DNA of 64,000 nt from Lunularia cruciata (Eukaryota > Streptophyta > Marchantiopsida > Lunulariales > Lunulariaceae), in NCBI GenBank assembly GCA_948567375.1, contig OX419757.1, forward strand, positions 41,664,001 through 41,728,000, given 5' to 3'. A program made the position numbers and the translations under genes. Below the pieces are notes generated by a model that was given only the letters and a program-made list of their open reading frames with translations, was not told the DNA's origin and ran no database searches. Shown here one piece after another: positions 21,792-32,504 of the stretch (the stretch's first letter is position 1; each line of letters starts with the position of its first letter).

Positions 21792-22483
21792 TGTGAGCCG
21801 GCCTGTCTCTCACTCAAGATGAACCTCTGATGGCTATTATGGTAGCGCACCATGGACTAAGAAGGCAAGGAACCCAAACTCCATCATACTCCTCCAAGGC
21901 TAACACTCCAAGACTCAAGACATTACTCACTAGAGAACTCAATGAGAGAGAGATAGTTGCAAATGAAAGGATGATGAGTACCTCCTCACCCCTTGTTTAT
22001 ATACTTGTGAAATAGTTACGTACCAAAGTTACTAATTACCGTAGTAACTCAAGTTACTAGACTAAAAGTCAAGTAAAGTCAAAAAGTAGAAAGGAATATC
22101 CATTCACATGGGAATATTCCCCTAAGCATGTGGTCTTATCTTGACCCAACCACCAAGTCAAGGATTCCTTCACATGGGCTCTCCTTGGACTAAAGAAGAA
22201 TCCAAAACAAAAAGGCTTGCGGGCCCAAGAGTTCTCAACTCTTTCCTCAAAGCCAAACACCTAGGAATAATACCAAGTCAACACACTAAAATCCAAAATA
22301 GTGGTGCTCATCTTTTCTACTTCCTCTAAAGTAAGGTCCCCTCTATCTTAGCTATGACTAAATTTAGCTAACCATGACTAATATAGAACCATCCTTTATC
22401 TCTATATAAATAATATCTCTTAAGTACATGTAATACCAAGCTAAATATCACAATACCACACACATGCACAAATGGGTGTTACA
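21792..22483 (-). repeat. Solo LTR, minus orientation
   Basis: A 692-bp copy of the same LTR family in reverse orientation. It starts TGTGAGCC and ends GGGTGTTACA on the plus strand. Flanking four-base words are GTTC (21788-21791) and GGTC (22484-22487), three of four alike, so any duplication has mutated. With 20608-21297 it forms an inverted repeat around a 494-bp spacer. Confidence 0.82.
21996..22003 (-). promoter_or_regulatory. TATA box in inverted solo LTR
   Basis: Minus strand TATATAAA at the same place in the LTR as 21086-21093. It would fire leftward into the 494-bp spacer, facing the other solo LTR. Confidence 0.45.
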
Positions 22484-22487
22484 GGTC

Positions 22488-23028
22488 AAGCTAGGATCCA
22501 TGAGCCTGCACTCTTGCCGGAGCAAGAGTAAAGATGTGCTCTTGTAGCTTGAGGAATGGATGAGTCAACTAAGAGAGAATGTAGCATATGCTCATACTGT
22601 TGCTCCATCAAGGAAGAATATAAACCTCTAATCCAATTTGATGATAGTGAAGGAAAAGATGGAAAGTCCTCTCATGCCCATGGAGATAGACTGTCTCTCG
22701 TCTACCGCAATAACATTTGGAGAGAAAAGGATCCTCCCTCCATCTCTATCACATAAGTCTCCAAAATTGGTCTATCAACACCCACAAAGTGAGAGGAAAG
22801 TAGGGGTTCCAAGAGAGCTATGAAAAAATGCCATAAGTGCAATCTCCTCCATAGATAGCAAGCCAACTCCTCCACACAAGATGACAGAGTTGTCCATCTA
22901 CATGCCAAATCCCCTATCACACACTCAAATGTCCTTGGTCCAATAATATCACCAAAGACTCCCATAATCCTCCTATCAAAGGCTCTCAAACATGATATGA
23001 AGGACAAGGAGGATGGAAGAACTATATG
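22488..23028 (-). pseudogene. LINE pseudogene, region after the reverse transcriptase
   Basis: The minus frame across 22702-23028 is open and reads CLRAFDRRIMGVFGDIIGP and further LEPLLSSHFVGVDRPILETYV. It follows directly on the RT piece at 28681 when the Ty3 element is removed. Below 22700 the frame decays and continues to the solo LTR. No catalytic residue is expected here; in R2-like LINEs this is the linker between RT thumb and zinc knuckle. Confidence 0.65.
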
Positions 23029-23033
23029 GATGA

Positions 23034-23471
23034 TGTAAAAGATCAAGACTGAGAAGAGAAATAGGAGAATGAAAACTCATATTGGGACACTTGAATGTGT
23101 GAAAACTCTCAATGCCTAGCATGAGCTTTGGCTTTGGTATTTATAGGTAGTTTACAAGGCTTTTGAGAAGCTTCTCAAGAAGTTTCCTTGAGCCGCTTTC
23201 TTAGAGTGCAAGTCAAGTTAACCAAGAAGTTTCTCATGAAGTTTCTCATGAAAATTCTTTCTAGAAGCCGCCTACTTGGCGTGCAAGCTAAGCTAGTTGG
23301 AAGCTTCTAGAAGCTTCCTTCTAGGAGCTACCTACTTGGGGTGCAAGTTAAGCTAGTAAGGAAGCTTCCCAAGAAGCTTCCTAGATACTTTTGGAATATT
23401 TTAAGCTAATTGGGCTTATTCTCTACTTTGTTAGCCTTACTAACTATGTTGCTAAACTCCATATTGTTACA
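23034..23471 (-). repeat. 3' LTR of the second Ty3 element
   Basis: Begins TGTAAAAGATCAAGAC and ends CCATATTGTTACA (438 bp). It is rich in repeated AGAAGCTTC(T)-type palindromic words, for example near 23160-23360. It aligns with 28264-28675, which lacks about 26 bp. Confidence 0.92.
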
Positions 23472-23479
23472 TATTCTCC

Positions 23480-23930
23480 CACCACTAGTTGACGTTCTTG
23501 TTGCCATTCAAGCTTCAAACTCCTAGATGGCCGTCTGTGCATTTTGGAGGTGAGAAAGAGGTTCCCATGTTGCAACATGAAGGGGATACCTTTTCCAAAG
23601 GACCTTGTACTCTGTATGTTGTCAATGTCCTTGTTGAATGTAGCAATGTGCAAGGATACGATCAACTTTGTACTCCTCATGATCATTGATAGGGATGGGA
23701 GGAGGATGAGGTTGGACACAAGAGGGAAAAGAAGATGGATTAGGCACAAAGGGTTTCAACTTGGAAATGTGAAAGACAAGGTGGATGCGCATATGACAAG
23801 GTAAGGCAAGTTGATAAGCAACAAGAGAGATGATTTGTGTGACATCAAAGGGTCCTATCCAATTAGAGACAAGTTTATGAACTTGGGTATCAAGTGGGAG
23901 GGGTAGGTTACTAGAGGATAGCATGAATTT
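23480..23930 (-). pseudogene. Integrase end and chromodomain of the second Ty3 element
   Basis: The minus frame reads FDVTQIISLVAYQLALP and IHLVFHISKLKPFVP, the end of Ty3 integrase. It is followed by EYKVDRILAH and, after a stop, TEYKVLWKRYPLHVATWEPL, with NAQTAI-EFEAW closing it. The W-K-x-Y-P and T-W-E-P landmarks identify a chromodomain, so this element is also a chromovirus. Two stops interrupt the block. Confidence 0.85.
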
Positions 23931-25010
23931 AATACCAACTTCAAAGGTGAGATCACAACAATGGTGGTCCGCATATTGTTTCTAACAATTTTGAGCAACA
24001 AGGAGGTGAAATTTTGGCTTGTTGGAGAGATTGGGATATGGTGGTCAAGAAGGTTGAAGTATGAGGGAACTAAGATGGAGGAGGAGCAATAAGAGAATCT
24101 GGAACAAGTGGATCTTGGCTAAAATTGAGAAAGAAAGGAGAATTCTAGTGCTTGCTTGTTTTGAATTATTGTAGGCAAATTCTACAACTGTAAGACATTC
24201 ATCCCAACTGGTATGGTGGACATTGACAAAGGCACGCAACATATCCTCCAAAGTACAATTTTCACATTTGGTTTTTCCATCAGTTCGAGGATGGTAAGCC
24301 GTGGACAAAGCAAGCTTGGTGCCAAGTATCTAGAAGAGTGCTTGCCTAAACTTCCCAATGAATCAAAGATCACGTCAAAGATGAGTACCGTGGCATCCCA
24401 TGATGCTTGAAGACATTGTCAAAGTAGATTTGCACTAAGGTTGGAGCATCCACTATATCAAAGGTTGGTGCCAAGTGGATTTTCTTACTAAGCTTATCCA
24501 CAAACACCATGATTGTTGTGTGTCCTTACTTTGTCTTAGGCAAGGATATGATGAGATCCAAGCTCATGTGTTCTCATCGAGCGGATGGAATGGGGAGTGG
24601 TTAAAGGTATCCACTTGGCTTCTGGTTGTTTGCCTTGTTATGTTGGCAGCTCTCATGAGATTGGACAAACTCTCAAACATCTCGTGTCATGTTGGGCCAC
24701 CACCATTGGCGTTGGAGGGTACCCAAGGTCTTGTCCATACCCATGTGACCAACTATTGGTAAATCATGGGCTTCTTGAAGGCGCACAAGTCAGTGATCAC
24801 CTTTGGCTGGAACATAGATTCGGTCCTCATGGAATAGAAAGCCTTCCTTGAAGGAGAAGGTGTTTTTCTCCTTACATGTTGTAAAATGACCATGTACCAT
24901 TTGGAAGAAGAGATCTTGTTGTAGAGTTGATTGAAACTCATTTTAGACCTTGGAGTCAATTGACACCATCGTAATTGCTACCATGATGAGAGGAAAAGAT
25001 TTCAAATTAG
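23931..25010 (-). pseudogene. Integrase of the second Ty3 element
   Basis: The clearest part is MSTAYHPRTDGKTKCENCTLEDMLRAF at 24230-24308, the end of the DDE core. The usual TE after DGQ is TKCE here, so the catalytic glutamate is displaced or lost. VEFAYNNSKQAST follows. Upstream the D-containing motif is within DSLGSLGKHSSRYLAPSLLC and other shifted fragments. The HHCC region can only be traced loosely near 24620-24900. Confidence 0.78.
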
Positions 25011-25014
25011 GTCA

Positions 25015-25560
25015 TCATGATAGAGCATCAGGGATGCCATGGAATTGACCTGGTTTGTACACAAGTTTGATGTCAAATAATTGGAGTTGTTCCTCCCATT
25101 GATGATGTTGACTCTTCATGTGTTCCAAGTGTAAGGTTTGCTGCAACAATGGTTTGTGATTAGTTTGCATGATCCCTTGTTTCTCCAAGAGATAATGCCT
25201 CCATACCTTGGTGGCATATACCATTGCAAGTTATTCTTGATCTTGGGCTGAGTAATTTCTTTCAGCCATATTTAGTTGGCAAGACACAAGGGCAATGGGA
25301 TGTAGTCCATTTGGGAATTCTTGTTGCAACATGGCTCCAATTGCAAAGTTAGAAGCATCAAAATCAACCACACAGAGTAGTTGAGGATCATATAGTTGAA
25401 GAATGGATCTTGAAGACACCATATGTTTCAACTTCTAGAATGCTTCTTTGTGCTTGGTGGTCCATTGGAAGCTCAAGTTCTTCCCTAAGAGGTCAGTCAA
25501 TGGTGCAGCCACATGAGCATAATAATGGATGAACCATTGGTAAAAAATTGACCAATCCAT
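25015..25560 (-). pseudogene. RNase H of the second Ty3 element
   Basis: Minus frames read LLCVVDFDASNFAIGAMLQQEF and HPIALVSCQLNMAERNYSAQDQE, then YLLEKQGIMQTNHKPLLQ and WEEQLQLFDIKLVYKPGQFHGIPDALS. These are the standard RNase H landmarks in order. T-D-H-K is changed to T-N-H-K. One stop or shift separates the two halves near 25225. Confidence 0.88.
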
Positions 25561-26350
25561 TAAATGCCCATACTTTTGTAGCATCCTTCAGAGTAGGCCA
25601 ATCGGTAATGGCCTTGATTTTCTCCTCTTCCATCTTGATCCCCTCCGATATGATCATGTGATCCAAGAAGGTAACTTCCTTCTACCAAAAGGCACACTTT
25701 GACTTCTTACAATAAAATTTCCATTGTTGTAGTAGTCTTAGGACTTCTCATACATGATTCACTTGTTCTGCCTTTGTCTTGCTATAGATTAAGATATCAT
25801 CCAAGAACACTACCATGTACCAATCCAATAGTCCATCCAACACTTGATGCATCTGATCCATGAAGACTATTGGAGCATTAGTGAGCCCAAAAGGTAGAAC
25901 TCTCCACTCAAAATGCCCATACCTTGTGCAAAACATAATCTTTTGCACATCCTCCCTATCAATATGGATTTTTTAATAGCCGCTGCAAAGATCCAACTTG
26001 GAAAAGTATCGTGCTCCACTTAATTGATCAAGCAAGTCATCAATCCGAGGCAAGGGATATGCATTCTTCATTGTTTGCTTATTGAACCCACAATAATCAA
26101 TATAGAAATGAAGTCCTCCATCCTTCTTTGGAATGAATAGTATTGGTGCTCCCCAAGGAGAGGTGCTATGTTTTATGAAGTCCTTCTCCAAAAGCTCTAT
26201 AAGTGTTGTTTGCAATCCCTCCAACTCCTTTGGTGAAAGTTGATAGATTGGTCTACTCACGGGAGTACTCCCTGGCAATAACTTAATGTTGAAGGACATA
26301 CCACGATTGGAGGGTAATCCCTTTGGCAGATCATTTAAAAACACGTCCAT
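25561..26350 (-). pseudogene. Reverse transcriptase of the second Ty3 element
   Basis: The upstream half contains [35 protein letters not shown] and [20 protein letters not shown], then [10 protein letters not shown]. The lower half reads [14 protein letters not shown] and MVVFLDDILIYS, an FxDD catalytic motif with both aspartates. A stop splits the halves at about 25970. Confidence 0.9.
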
Positions 26351-26639
26351 AAAATCCTGAATTATCTAATCAACCATTTCTTGATGAGGCTCTTGGCCCT
26401 CCTCAGATTGTCCTTGTGCAATTTGCTTGATCCACACCGCAAAAACAGACTTATCTTCCTCCAAAGCTTGCTATATGGTTACTTCATTAACAAACTTCTC
26501 ATCTAGGGACTCCATCTTTCTTCAAAGCTTGCTCCAAGGTTTTTTTCTTGGTAAACTTCCCATCTTCCCCCTTCAAGGCTTGCTCTATGGCTACCTTCTC
26601 AACAAACTTCCCATCAACAAACTTTCCTGAGTTTGACTA

Positions 26640-27090
26640 TTTTTAGCTGTCTTATTCAAAGGTGCCAAACAACCTAATCAGACATTCATGCTTTGGTGTT
26701 CTACTTGAATTTTTTGTCGGGTCGAATCTAATTGAACCTTATGACATTCAAGCCAAAGGTAATCCTAGAATGATATCGTAGTGTAGAGGTGCCACTACAA
26801 ACCTCATACACTCCAAATACTCCTTCCTAATCTTGAAGGTAATAGGATGCAAAGAATGGAATGCAAAATCCTTTCTACCATATGCCATCATCAATCTACT
26901 TCTAATTATTGGCTTGATAGGAATACCTAATTCTTTTGCTACTTGCATAGACATGCAATTCTCTGAATTTCCAAAATCAACCAAAATTGTGCAACCCTGA
27001 TTAGATATCATACCTTGCAAGTGAAGCAAGCTTGCATAGGTCAAGCCTTCAATCCCATTGGAACTAATCAAGATCCCAATAGGCGGCTCA
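26640..27090 (-). pseudogene. Protease of the second Ty3 element
   Basis: The frame reads SLLHLQGMISNQGCTILVDF, then GNSENCMSMQVAKELGIP, where LVDFGNSENC stands for the LVDSGSTHNF protease block. The catalytic serine or threonine after D is F, so activity is not expected. Below it is a linker rich in AKHEV-like lysine/glutamate fragments down to the RT. Confidence 0.78.
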
Positions 27091-28020
27091 AAATCTCCTA
27101 TTGGGATTCCTTGTTTCCCTGATCATTCCGCTCCACAAACTCCATCTGGGCAACTTGTCGAGGTTGCACATTCTTGACTGGACATTCAGCAATACGATGT
27201 CCCAATTGGTGACAATAAAAACAATTACTATTTTGTCAAAGTTTCTCTCTATCTGTAGAGCCAAGTGGTCTCTATTAAATGGCATCAATCTCCATTGGTG
27301 CTGGCTCCTCCACCCATGTGTAATGGTTGAGGTCAAGGAGGTCGAGGTCAAGACCAAGTTATTGCAACCAAGGAATCAAAATGTTTGGCCAATTGCATGG
27401 CTTCCTCCAAGTGTTGTGGCTCTTGCATGGTTACCTCTAATTTGGTTCTTGACTTCAAGCCCCTCATAAATTGATCTAGAGCTTCACCTTCTAGTATATC
27501 TAAATTTGCATGATGGTGTTATGGGATTGCGTGATGTAACTTCTTGCATAGCCAATCTGCTTCAACTCTGCTAATGTATACCGTGCAACTCGTGTGACAT
27601 TTATAACTTGGAACCAACTAATTATTGCACTCTTGAATTTTGCCCACGTCAAGATTGGTGTAACAATTTTTCATTCAGCTCGCTCCACTTGGAATCTCCA
27701 CCATAGCTTTGCTATTCCATCCAATTGGCTAGAAGCCAAGAGAAAATGTTTCCGCTCTGTCTTGTAGATTGGTAGTTTCAAAATAACATTCACAGTCAAA
27801 CACAAAATTCTCCACTTCACTCGGGAGATTCTTGCCTTCAAATACTTTAGGTTTAGGGAATCGGATCTGATCTTCTCCTTCTTAAATTGGTACTCTCTCT
27901 ACGTGCTCTTGTCGTCAAAGTTCATACAACAATCAAGTAGGATGCTCAATTTGCTACTGCATAGCAAGGATAACATCGGCCATTGCCAACATGGTTGCTA
28001 CTCAATCACATCACCCCTAA
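27091..28020 (-). pseudogene. gag of the second Ty3 element
   Basis: Likely start near 27992 (MLAMADVILAMQ). Landmarks are IRFPKPKVFEGKNLPSEVENF, an ETTNLQDRAE stretch, LDQFMRGLKSRTKLEV and EEAMQLAKHFDS. The nucleocapsid shows FYCHQLGHRIAECP, a CCHC knuckle with one cysteine of the first pair changed. Several stops and shifts. Confidence 0.8.
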
Positions 28021-28250
28021 TCTATCTAATTTATTAACACATAGAAGCAACATATCCACTGTTCCCCATAAGTTACAATCGGAAGCACCAAGGGTTCCTC
28101 AATTATGGTGATCATATGCAGAAAATCTTATCTAAAGTGTGAGATGATGAATTGTGTGAAAAAATGCTTGGGTAGTACTTGGACACAAAAATCCCAATGG
28201 CTTGGTGGAAGTGGATTTGGTGGCCCATAAATTCCATCCATCCTATTCTT

Positions 28251-28262
28251 GCTCTGATATCT
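28251..28262 (-). other. Primer-binding site of the second Ty3 element
   Basis: Minus strand AGATATCAGAGC matches TGGTATCAGAGC at 10 of 12 positions and adjoins the LTR at 28264. Confidence 0.75.
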
Positions 28263-28263
28263 A

Positions 28264-28675
28264 TGTAAAAGATCAAGACCAAGGAGAGAAATAGGAGAAT
28301 GGAAACTCACATTGGGACACTTGAATGTATGAAAACTCCAAATGCCTAGCATGAGCTTTGGCTTTGGTATTTATAAGTAGTATATATGGTTCTTGGGAAG
28401 CTTCTCAAGGAGATTCCTTGAGCCACTTTCTTAGAGTGCAAGCCAAGTTAACCAAGAGGCTTCTCAAGAAACTTCATTCTAGAAGCCGTCTACTTGGCAT
28501 GCAAGCTAAGCTAGTTGGAAGCTTCTAGAAGCTACCTACTTAGGGTGCAAGTTAAGCTAGTCGAGAAGCTTTTTAAGAAGCTTCCTAGATACTTTTAGAA
28601 TATTCTAGGCTAATTGGGCTTATTCTCTACTTTGTAAGCCTTACTAACTATGTAGCTAAACTCCATATTGTTATA
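28264..28675 (-). repeat. 5' LTR of the second Ty3 element
   Basis: 412 bp, starting TGTAAAAGATC on the plus strand and ending ATTGTTATA (last bases ACA in the other LTR). It would drive minus-strand transcription. Confidence 0.92.
28368..28375 (-). promoter_or_regulatory. TATA box in the 5' LTR
   Basis: Minus strand TATAAATA, kept in the other LTR at 23138-23145. Confidence 0.45.
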
Positions 28676-28680
28676 GATGA

Positions 28681-30480
28681 GGTAAGACGATTGACGAGCA
28701 ATACTAAGAGAAGATTATACCAAATGCTACCTATGGATCTCCTAGTAATAGAAGGTTGTCCACATGGAGAACATCATCTGCAAGAGCAACATCTAAGGAG
28801 CATGTGAAAAATCCTTAGATCCTACTGGCACTCCAAGAGCACATAGTCCATTTGTAGATGTGATACACTCCTCTAGAAGTTGAAGGTAGGGAGGGATAAC
28901 TAAAGGGGACCATGCCTTGGACTTTGACACTTTGACTCTCAAGCCTACTAGATGTAGCTTAGTAGTCAAGTGGTCAAAGGCCTGCCTGATCTGATCTACA
29001 AGGCCCACGATGTGTGTATCATTTGCCAAGGAAGGAAATACACAACCTGGCATGGCCAAAGTAGTAGATAGGAGAGCTCTAAAGTGAGCCATGGCAAATA
29101 AGGGTTCCCCTAAAGGATCTCCTTGACGTGTACCAATAGCTAATTCCAAGACGGGGATTCCTTCCTATGAACAATTGTGCTGGTAGTAAAGGGAAGCAGG
29201 AGAGCCATAAAAAGACTGCACAAAAGGAATAAGACTTGCCAGGGATCCACCAACCTCCCTCAATTCTCTAAATATGGATGCACATGAGATGCTATTAAAA
29301 GCATTCTCAACATCCACCTATAGGACAACACACTCTAGATGGATATCTAAGAGTGCCCTAATGCCTAGAGATATAGCCTCACATCGTCCAAGTGTAGTTA
29401 CTTCAAATCGATGTGGATTGAAGTGCAGTGGAAAGTGAGAATGATGTGTGAAGGAAAATGGTCTGACTGACAAAATACAAAAAGATCTCTCCAATAGCAA
29501 TTGGTCTAATGCTCCTTGTGTCCTTCTCCATTTCAAGAAGTTGACTAACACCTAATACCCGACTAATAGACATAGGAATATCTCCTCTTGCTACTATTGT
29601 AGCCACCTGAAACAACTTGGTAAAACCACTAGAAGGATCATCTACTTGAAAGCAATCTCTTAGATGCTCATAAACTATCTTTAACAAGACTCTTGAGGGA
29701 AGGCAAAGAGTAGTGCACAATGCTGGTGCAAAAAGTGACCTATCAAGACAAAAGGCTGCTCAAGTTGATAATCTAAGACCTCTAGTGGTAGTAGAGGGGT
29801 AGTCCCTCTATTGCTATAAGATGTAGTGAGCACAGGGAAGAGATAGTCTCATCAATAGGATTTTCCTTAGGCAAAGGATGTAGCGCGTGTGCTGCTCTAT
29901 GAAACTCTCTTGCCTAACCCAATGTCCTACACCGTCATAATTGAGTGGACTCTATGGTATCATGTGGCAAAACTTGTCTCCTAATATGTGTAGCCTTACC
30001 GGACTTCTCCTGAAAGGCTGCCTAATCTCCCAATTGGAATCGACAAAATCTAGCAGCCACCTCTATGCCCCGCATGTCCCCTCTAGCATAACTAAGATAC
30101 CATTGAGGGAGTAAGAGGAATAGGAACCATGCTAACTCGTCCAGAAAATCAAGTGGTAGAAAAAAAGCCTGTTTAGCCTCATCATGGAGTTTACAAGGTA
30201 GCCTATGGAATAGAAATGGACATGGAAAACTAGTCTCAAACAAAATGCAACCCATCTAAGAAGCTAACCATTCCCATGACTCAATCGATATCCTTGGAAT
30301 GATCAACAAAAGGATAAAAGAAGAGTGCATAATCTTGAGTGTCACTGCTGCCGATGTGGTTGCTTGCCTCATGTGGGCATCCCAAGTGGTCCAATCATTG
30401 TCCTTGTGCATACTTCCCACATGGGTCTTTACTCCCTTGTGAGGTAAAGCATCGGTAACACCGGGCATGGTGTATCCCCA
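28681..30480 (-). pseudogene. LINE pseudogene, N-terminal region and reverse transcriptase
   Basis: The RT landmarks in order are GFTKLFQVATIVARGDIPMS, SIRPIAIGEIFLYFVS, CEAISLGIRALLDIH, then GTRQGDPLGEPLFAMAHFRA, SLANDTHIVGL and HLVGLRVKVSKSKAWSP. Thus the usual F/YxDD catalytic box is A-N-D here, with the first aspartate of the pair changed from A-D-D. The G-x-R-Q-G-D-P-L box is the standard non-LTR RT block. Between 29157 and 29320 and above 29720 the frame is broken by stops. The region above 30260 is weakly conserved. It lies directly next to the Ty3 target site at 28676-28680. Confidence 0.78.
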
Positions 30481-32253
30481 GCCGCTTTAGGCGGCCCCAC
30501 AAGGGGAGGTGTAGCCATGGCTAGCACAAGAATAAAGAAAATTAACACATGATGCTCCTCTCCATATCTCCGGATACCTGCAAAACCACAACCCCTCACA
30601 TCCCAACTTACATAAGAAAACAATCTCTTCAAACCCAAAAAATTCTAAACTCTCATAACTTTCAATTTCCATCCCCAAAAATTCCCATGGAACTTAATCA
30701 TGAAAACCAAGAGATTAGAAATGAAAATTCCTGACCGCTCACTCTCAAAGTCTAATGATCACTCTTAACCTTAAAAGACCTAAAAATACTCATGACTTTC
30801 TACTCAATTTTCCCAGTCTTCAATCTAGGTACCAATGGAACCAAAATTGAAAAATGAATAGAATAGACTATTCACTTGAATGCTACATGCTAGAGTGCAC
30901 CCAGAAGATATAGATCTCACATCTCTCCCTTTCCTCTCCATTCTCCACACCCTCTCTAACCCTCCTATATCATAGATCAAAAGAGAGCATGAGTATTAAT
31001 AGATTTTTGACTGAAGTTGATCATTATTAATATATGCTTGTCTTTATTTTATTCCAGTTTATTCTATTTATTGGTTTATAATGTGATCCATGACTTTTCA
31101 TTTTCTTCGTGTCTATAGCTTGAGATTTCAGTTTTGGTATACATCCTCTCTAAATGGATTTTCTTTTTCCGTCTCTACAAACCTTTTACATAGGTCACAT
31201 TTGTTGCCAATGATGTGCTACTTGAGTTTTCTATATGACTATTTCTTTGGTAGAAAGAAGAATTTGATTCAGCTAAAATTTTACTAGATAAAGTATTAAC
31301 TTCTCCAAAGATTAATTACAGCTGCTCACTAGTAGCCTTCCAAGTCACTAACAAAGCCATGTTTATCAATGATGGACTAGCTTATGCAACTTATTATCTA
31401 AGCACCCTATTCTCTACTACTTTTCTAGATGGTGAATTGTACCCTTGACTAGCTTATGCCATTTATGATATAATTATCAGAGTTTTTAATATAATATTTG
31501 AAAATATTATTCATTAGTTCATTCCTTTATTAACATAAAATCTCACCCTGTGACTGACTATACGTCACAAGAACTCGTACTACCTATCCGTGGATGATTT
31601 CATGTGATATATACTTAGGGTGGGTCGATTTAACTTGACCCTATGGTAATAGAATGGCTATGGCTATTCAACCTTCTGTTTTAACCATCAATGAGGTGAC
31701 AACCTATTTAGCATATTAAACGCCAGCACAATGTGGTGACCGCACAATTAGCAAGATAAACGCCAGCGGGGGGCGTGGAGTGTGTGTCACATTATCTTTG
31801 ATACGTTTTTGTTCATTTTCCTTCTACCTTAGGTAGGTCTTTGAGCCTAAGCCGGAATCACTTCTTTGGTCGTTGTGCATGAGTCTATATATGTAATGGA
31901 TCGTCCGACTTTTTACACTATTTAAGAAAGTTAGTACCGGAAGGTAATCTGAATGAAATCGCATCATTGTTATTAATTAGAAAAAGAAAGCCAAGAAGAG
32001 CCATATATTGTATTCAAGATATCATAAATTAAGGAGATCTAATTTTGAGGAAGCACTCTCACTAGCTGTCAAAGTCAAACTTTAGAGTTGCTCTATTACT
32101 TTTAGAAAATAAAACCATAGTTAATCAATCATTTCATGGACTGGAATCTGAATGTAGGCAAAACTTGGAAAACACTTTAATTTATTTTTTGTATTTGCTA
32201 CGGTATATAATTTCAAGTAGTAAAAAATCGCTATAATTTTGTCACAACTTTGG
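30481..32253. other. Spacer, no gene recognised
   Basis: There is a small hairpin CAGCCGCTTTAGGCGGCC at 30479-30496. A repeated word ACGCCAGC occurs at 31720 and 31767. Otherwise AT-rich with no coding similarity. Confidence 0.45.
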
Positions 32254-32504
32254 AAAGGGGGTTTGGAATCTAACTGCTTATGGGAAATATTTAGTGACCT
32301 TATTGGTAATCTGTCAAAATTCAAGTTGAACTTTTTCTCTGAATTTAAATGAATGAAGTATATGAATTAATCTCATACAAAATATCTATAACCTAAAGAA
32401 GATTTACCAAAGTAAAGCTAAACTAGTGATTTTTCCATTCTATTCAAATTTAATTTATTTCTTCAGCTTATTTTCCATAAGCAGTTAGATTCCAAACCCC
32501 CTTT
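32254..32504. mobile_element. MITE-like element with 34-bp terminal inverted repeats
   Basis: The left end AAAGGGGGTTTGGAATCTAA (32254-32273) continues with CTGCTTATGGGAAA. It is matched in inverted form by 32471-32504, TTTTCCATAAGCAGTTAGAT followed by TCCAAACCCCCTTT. One base in 34 differs. The 183-bp middle is AT-rich and noncoding. Flanks CTTTGG and GATAAA give no clear target duplication. Size and structure fit a nonautonomous DNA transposon; the superfamily is undetermined. Confidence 0.7.

Larger units (their letters stand above)
23034..28675 (-). mobile_element. Second Ty3/gypsy chromovirus, nested in the LINE
   Basis: The element is 5642 bp with LTRs 23034-23471 and 28264-28675. Target duplications GATGA lie at 23029-23033 and 28676-28680. 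On the minus strand the order is LTR, primer site, gag with knuckle, protease, RT, RNase H, integrase, chromodomain, LTR. More stops and shifts are visible than in the first Ty3 element, so it is probably older. It belongs to a different family by LTR sequence. Confidence 0.93.
20380..30480 (-). mobile_element. Non-LTR retrotransposon (LINE) with restriction-like endonuclease, in four pieces
   Basis: Minus-strand pieces at 28681-30480, 22488-23028, 21298-21791 and 20380-20607 read in order as one polyprotein: N-terminal region, reverse transcriptase, thumb and C-terminal region, CCHC knuckle, endonuclease-like region and tail. They are separated by a Ty3 element (23034-28675) and two solo LTRs (20608-21297 and 21792-22483). 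At the Ty3 site, deleting the element and one GATGA copy restores an uninterrupted frame. The knuckle-plus-endonuclease arrangement, with no apurinic endonuclease in front, is the layout of R2/CRE-type LINEs. Assignment is from motif order only. Confidence 0.75.

Noticed and set aside
20608-22483. Intact palindromic DNA transposon with 690-bp terminal repeats (Foldback-like)
   Set aside because: The arms match a known LTR at 60374 that adjoins a primer site and gag, and the spacer is LINE sequence, so two solo LTRs explain it better.
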